Shown piece after piece: positions 12,319-15,087 of a DNA stretch of 15,087 nt. Each line of letters starts with the position of its first letter. Position 1 is the first letter of the stretch. Below the pieces are notes generated by a model that was not told the origin of the DNA, searched no databases, and worked only from the letters and a program-made list of their open reading frames with translations. The position numbers and the translations under genes are program-made. The DNA is from Methanobrevibacter_A sp964547125 (GTDB lineage: Archaea > Methanobacteriota > Methanobacteria > Methanobacteriales > Methanobacteriaceae). The DNA is taken from NCBI GenBank assembly GCA_964547125.1, contig CAZJLS010000043.1, positions 1 through 15,087 of the forward strand, read 5' to 3'.

Positions 12319-12342
12319 TAATTTTACCCCCATAATATAATT

Positions 12343-12912
12343 TTATTTTCTTACAAGTGCAAGTATTCCAGATACACCCACTAATACTCCACAACCAATA
12401 CCATACCATGAAAATCCAATTAAAAATGCAAATGCAAGTACAATAAGTATTATACCATACAATGTTGGATTTTTACTAATCCGTGTACCTATAAATATAG
12501 CAATAATTCCAACAATAATTGTTATAATACCAATAATCATAAGTTCACTTCCACCAAGAGAAATAAAAGATCCAACACTAGAACCAATATCAGCTACTTG
12601 TTGTGAACCTACCTGAGATGCTGCAGAACTTACAAGATTATTATAAGTTGATGCTATAGAATTTAGATAAGATGCAACATAAATACTGTAAGCTCCATCA
12701 ATAATTCCAAAAACACCACCTAAAATTGCAAGAATCTTTTCAGGTGTTCTATCAATATCTCTTCCAGCATATGTGAAAACTCCAGCATTAGTTTGACTGT
12801 TATTCTGAGTATTACTAAAAATTGGTGAATCTACTTCACAACCACAGTCACCGCAGAACTTTTTACCTTCAGAAACTTTAGCTCCACATTTTGGACAAAA
12901 ATTAGCCATCAA
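12343..12912 (-). CDS. Zinc-ribbon protein with DUF4064-like membrane domain, 189 aa
   Basis: GGGGGGTGAG precedes two adjacent ATG codons at 12912 and 12909; either may be used. Cys6, Cys9, Cys20 and Cys23 form the zinc ribbon. After a polar linker the motif DRTPEKILAILGGVFGIIDG opens a four-helix membrane domain (about residues 58-82, 122-143, 149-168, 170-187). That opening motif and helix layout are those of DUF4064-type proteins common in Methanobacteriales and some Gram-positive bacteria, whose function is unknown. A small Ser/Ala/Gln-rich external loop lies between the first two helices. It probably heads a two-gene transcript with 11725-12318. Confidence 0.85.
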   Translation of the reverse strand: MMANFCPKCGAKVSEGKKFCGDCGCEVDSPIFSNTQNNSQTNAGVFTYAGRDIDRTPEKILAILGGVFGIIDGAYSIYVASYLNSIASTYNNLVSSAASQVGSQQVADIGSSVGSFISLGGSELMIIGIITIIVGIIAIFIGTRISKNPTLYGIILIVLAFAFLIGFSWYGIGCGVLVGVSGILALVRK

Positions 12913-12972
12913 ATCTCACCCCCCGTAACAAATTAATTAAAAAAAAATATCGAACAAGAAATTTTACTTGAA

Positions 12973-12982
12973 CAATATAAAT
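12973..12982 (-). promoter_or_regulatory. Candidate TATA box for the 12343/11725 pair
   Basis: ATTTATATTG on the minus strand lies about 60-70 bases before the ATG at 12912. The expected start of transcription would be near 12950. A nine-T run (12939-12947) follows, which could instead end the transcript of the 13022 gene. Confidence 0.3.
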
Positions 12983-13021
12983 ATTTTAGACATTAAAATA
13001 TATAAAATTTATTAAAAATAA

Positions 13022-13507
13022 TTAAAATTTCTCCCTATTTTTCACAATAGTACTATAGAAAAATATCAATTCACTAACTGGCAAATCATATTTTTCTAAT
13101 AAATCCCACTTCTCAGCAATATTACAAAAATCCTTTTTAGTACTTAAATAATAAACTGAAGAAACTATTAAATATTTAGGATTCCAATCTGGAAACAAAT
13201 GAATAATAGATTTTAAAAAAATAACTATCTTAACAAAACTAACATCAAAAGAATTAGACAAAGAAATAATAAAATCTTTATACTCATCTTCCAATTTATG
13301 AACTCGTTTCCGATTTTGTGCACCTTGCTTCCATTCCTTACTTCTATTTTCCTTATATTCTAACCATGTTTTTTCTAAGGTTTCTACTAAATCAACACGG
13401 TTTATAATATCATTAAAATTACTCATATCTACAACAGTACCTTTCACTATATCTATAATTTCATAAAAAGTGCTGCTATTAATGTTTATATCGCTTGAAC
13501 TACTCAT
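13022..13507 (-). CDS. Orphan-family protein, 161 aa (tandem paralogue)
   Basis: ATG 13507 has GGAG about 11 bases upstream. The protein is closely related to its neighbour 13748-14242 along its whole length. The N-terminal half is a charged helix (FYEIIDIVKG, INRVDLVETLEK, HKLEDEYKDF). The C-terminal half holds the most conserved part: SIIHLFPDWNPKYLIVSS, VYYLSTKKDF, WDLLEKYDLPVSELIFFYST and IVKN. There are no membrane segments and no metal motif. The family is not recognised; helical-repeat or toxin/immunity-like roles are possible but unsupported. A 240-base spacer with its own TATA-like box separates it from the upstream paralogue, so the two copies may be expressed separately. Confidence 0.85.
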   Translation of the reverse strand: MSSSSDININSSTFYEIIDIVKGTVVDMSNFNDIINRVDLVETLEKTWLEYKENRSKEWKQGAQNRKRVHKLEDEYKDFIISLSNSFDVSFVKIVIFLKSIIHLFPDWNPKYLIVSSVYYLSTKKDFCNIAEKWDLLEKYDLPVSELIFFYSTIVKNREKF

Positions 13508-13597
13508 ATTATCGAATTCTCCATATTTATTTTAAAAAAAACTTTTTCTATATTTTTTATTTTCTCATATGTAATAGTAAAAGCAACTTTTTTACAG

Positions 13598-13607
13598 CAT
13601 ATAAATG
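13598..13607 (-). promoter_or_regulatory. Candidate TATA box for the 13022-13507 gene
   Basis: ATTTATATGC on the minus strand lies about 95 bases before the ATG at 13507. A second GTATAAATGT at 13731-13740, the same ten bases as in the 3876 and 3947 motifs, is further upstream. Neither choice can be settled from sequence. Confidence 0.3.
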
Positions 13608-13747
13608 GTTTACCGATTATTTAATTTCAAATAATAAAAAAGTTAAAAAATAACATATCTAAATAAAACCATTACAAAAATGTAAAATAAAGATAAATCA
13701 ACAATCCAAATATCTTCAAAATAAATATAAACATTTATACATAAAGT

Positions 13748-14242
13748 TTAAAACTCAATATCATCTACCTTATTTTTTATAATAGTACTATAAAAAAACA
13801 TCAAATCTTTAACAGGCAAATCATACTTTTCTAATAAATCCCAATTCTCATTAATCATAAGAAAATCATCTTTAGTACTTAAATAATAAGAAGCAGAAAC
13901 TAACAAGTATTTAGAATTCCAACTAGGAAACAAATGAATAACAGATTCTAAAAAATAATTTAAATGATGATCTTCAATGCCAAAAGACCCATACAAATTA
14001 TCAAATAAATCTTTATACTCTTCTTTTAATGCAGATACTTCCTTTCGATTTTTATTCCATTGAAGATATTCTTCATTTTTCTTTGCATTATCTTCTTCTT
14101 CCAATTCTTCCATTAATTGTACTAAGTTAACACGGTCTTCAATCTCATAATAATCATCAATACCTTTAACACTTTCTTGCAATATTTCAATAATCTTATG
14201 ATAACTGATTAAACTAAAATTCACATCAATAAACTCAGCCAT
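13748..14242 (-). CDS. Orphan-family protein, 164 aa (tandem paralogue)
   Basis: The start is ATG 14242, 9 bases after GGGGGAG; an in-frame TTG at 14251 lies too close to that site. The N-terminal helix (YHKIIEILQE, EIEDRVNLVQLMEELEEE) is the part shared with the short protein at 884-1087. The C-terminal half (SVIHLFPSWNSKYLLVSA, YYLSTKDDF, WDLLEKYDLPVKDLMFFYST, IIKN) is shared with 13022-13507. It is acidic and presumably soluble. It starts 37 bases after the frameshifted zinc-ribbon gene and probably shares its transcript. Function unknown. Confidence 0.86.
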   Translation of the reverse strand: MAEFIDVNFSLISYHKIIEILQESVKGIDDYYEIEDRVNLVQLMEELEEEDNAKKNEEYLQWNKNRKEVSALKEEYKDLFDNLYGSFGIEDHHLNYFLESVIHLFPSWNSKYLLVSASYYLSTKDDFLMINENWDLLEKYDLPVKDLMFFYSTIIKNKVDDIEF

Positions 14243-14279
14243 ATTAATCAACTCCCCCGTTTAAAATATTTTTTTAAAA

Positions 14280-14893
14280 TTATTTATTAGACATATTAAA
14301 TTGTAACATTAACATTTTATTATATTTATCTGTATCTGAATAAACTAAAACAAGTTGTGTAACCCCAAAGAGAAAATAAATTATAATAGATGCTAAAAAA
14401 ATAGAAACTGCACTATTTAAATCAGACTCTGAGTAATTATGAGAATAAATATAATATAAATACATATTATCTTGTATATAATACCAGTGATTTAATGAAA
14501 TAAAAATAAAGAAACCTAATAATAATGCAATTACAAATATTGAAATAGCTTTTCCATATTTTTTTATATATGCATGCCCTAAACCCGGAATAAAAAAAAT
14601 GCTAAAACTGCTAAAGCTTTAGATTTCTTATTAACAAATGCACATTCCATTGAAATATCATTGTTTAAATTATTATTTGCTTCATTAAGTCCATTTTCCA
14701 TGTTTTTATCAGTTAATTTAATTGGAGATAATTTTAAATCTTCTCCACATTTAATGCAATATGAAGATTCTAATTTATTCTCACTACCACAATTTGAACA
14801 TACGATAACAGATTTTGTAAATTTAAAACCACAGTTTGGACAATATTTTGTATCACTTAAAATATTTTCCCCACAATTTTTACATTTCTTCAT
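14280..14893 (-). pseudogene. Double zinc-ribbon membrane protein, frameshifted
   Basis: The start is ATG 14893, with GGAGGGGGGAT upstream. Two zinc ribbons are seen: Cys4/7/18/21 and Cys32/35/46/49. After a polar linker the frame reads SKALAVLAFFLFRV and stops at 14579. In another frame the sequence runs on without a break: FFIPGLGHAYIKKYGKAIS, then two membrane segments (IFVIALLLGFFIFI and IFLASIIIYFLFGV), ending at 14280. The P-G-L-G-H-x-Y-x-x-K-[YW]-G-K motif is a known companion of zinc ribbons in methanogens and resembles TM2-type domains. The switch lies in a run of eight T in the coding strand (14592-14599); one more would restore the frame. It is either a real disruption or a homopolymer read error. 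Confidence 0.8.
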
Positions 14894-14914
14894 TTTAATC
14901 CCCCCTCCCACAAT

Positions 14915-15087
14915 TTATTCTTTTTCAAATATTTCTTCTAATTCTTCGCCTAAAACATTTACAATTCCAGTTACCAGTGCATTTCCCATCATAAAGTATC
15001 TTCTACGCTCTGTCATAGATTTACTTTTTATCTTTGTCCAGTTATCTGGAAACATTTGTATACGTTCACATTCTATTGGTGTGAGTG
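14915..15087 (-). CDS. Cytosine-5 DNA methyltransferase, C-terminal fragment (5' end outside window)
   Basis: The minus-strand frame from the window edge to TAA at 14915 reads LTPIECERIQMFPDNWT, then SKSMTERRRYFMMGNALVTG and IVNVLGEELEEIF. These are motif IX (L-T-P-x-E-C-x-R-[LI]-Q-x-F-P-x-x-W) and motif X (R-Y-x-x-x-G-N-A) of cytosine-5 DNA methyltransferases, which transfer a methyl group from S-adenosylmethionine to C5 of cytosine. The catalytic PC motif lies outside the window. Its stop is 21 bases before the next start, so it probably shares an operon with the zinc-ribbon gene. No restriction endonuclease is visible here. Met replaces the usual Gly in the IQ-x-FP motif and in the MGNA approach, a small divergence. 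Confidence 0.88.
   Translation of the reverse strand, partial: LTPIECERIQMFPDNWTKIKSKSMTERRRYFMMGNALVTGIVNVLGEELEEIFEKE

Noticed and set aside
14280..14465. Independent 61-residue membrane protein
   Set aside because: The frame continues upstream without a stop to the PGLGH motif and joins the zinc-ribbon gene at the homopolymer, so it is the 3' part of one broken gene.
1..15087. tRNA or rRNA genes, integrase and attachment sites
   Set aside because: I saw no cloverleaf-like GC-rich segment, no tyrosine or serine recombinase motifs and no matching end repeats in this very AT-rich window.

Overview
The window is very AT-rich archaeal DNA, most likely from the Methanobacteriales (Methanobrevibacter or Methanosphaera). 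The evidence is an archaeal MCM helicase, a Fe-S helicase of the XPD/Rad3 type, GGTGAT/GGGGGA-type ribosome binding sites, TATA-like boxes, and many small zinc-ribbon proteins of the kind these methanogens carry in large families. The genus is inferred from general style, not from a search. Every gene I can support lies on the minus strand, so transcription runs from right (15087) to left (1). The mixture of a replication module, DNA methyltransferases, orphan paralogue families and broken genes points to an accessory region such as an integrated provirus or plasmid-like element. No integrase, capsid or attachment site is visible.

Right part (about 11200-15087). The 3' end of a cytosine-5 DNA methyltransferase is followed by a double zinc-ribbon membrane protein broken by a frameshift (14280-14893). 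Next come two paralogous orphan proteins (13748-14242 and 13022-13507), two zinc-ribbon membrane proteins (12343-12912 and 11725-12318), and a SHOCT/zinc-ribbon gene broken at a ten-base homopolymer (11213-11504). A strongly A-rich spacer without genes (10523-11212) separates this part from the centre.

Centre (4158-10522). Six genes are chained by 4-, 8- or 17-base overlaps: a small AP2-like protein, MCM, a ribbon-helix-helix/coiled-coil protein, a four-cysteine protein, a two-repeat AP2-like protein and a compact XPD-like helicase. After a gap of about 110 bases come an N6-adenine methyltransferase with no ordinary start codon and a second two-repeat AP2-like protein. I read this as the replication module of a mobile element: an MCM replicative helicase, a second helicase, several small DNA-binding proteins that could mark or load at an origin, and a methyltransferase that could mark the element's DNA.

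Left part (1-3806). An apparent operon begins with two tandem zinc-ribbon/TPR-like paralogues, of which only the second carries a CFI-box C-terminus. It continues with a zinc-ribbon tail-anchored protein and four small proteins of unknown function. One of these (884-1087) is a short relative of the orphan pair at 13022-14242, so that family lies on both sides of the replication module. Another (1-444, running off the window) has an internal repeat. The 3807-4157 spacer upstream of this operon holds repeated palindromic, TATA-associated motifs that look like operators.
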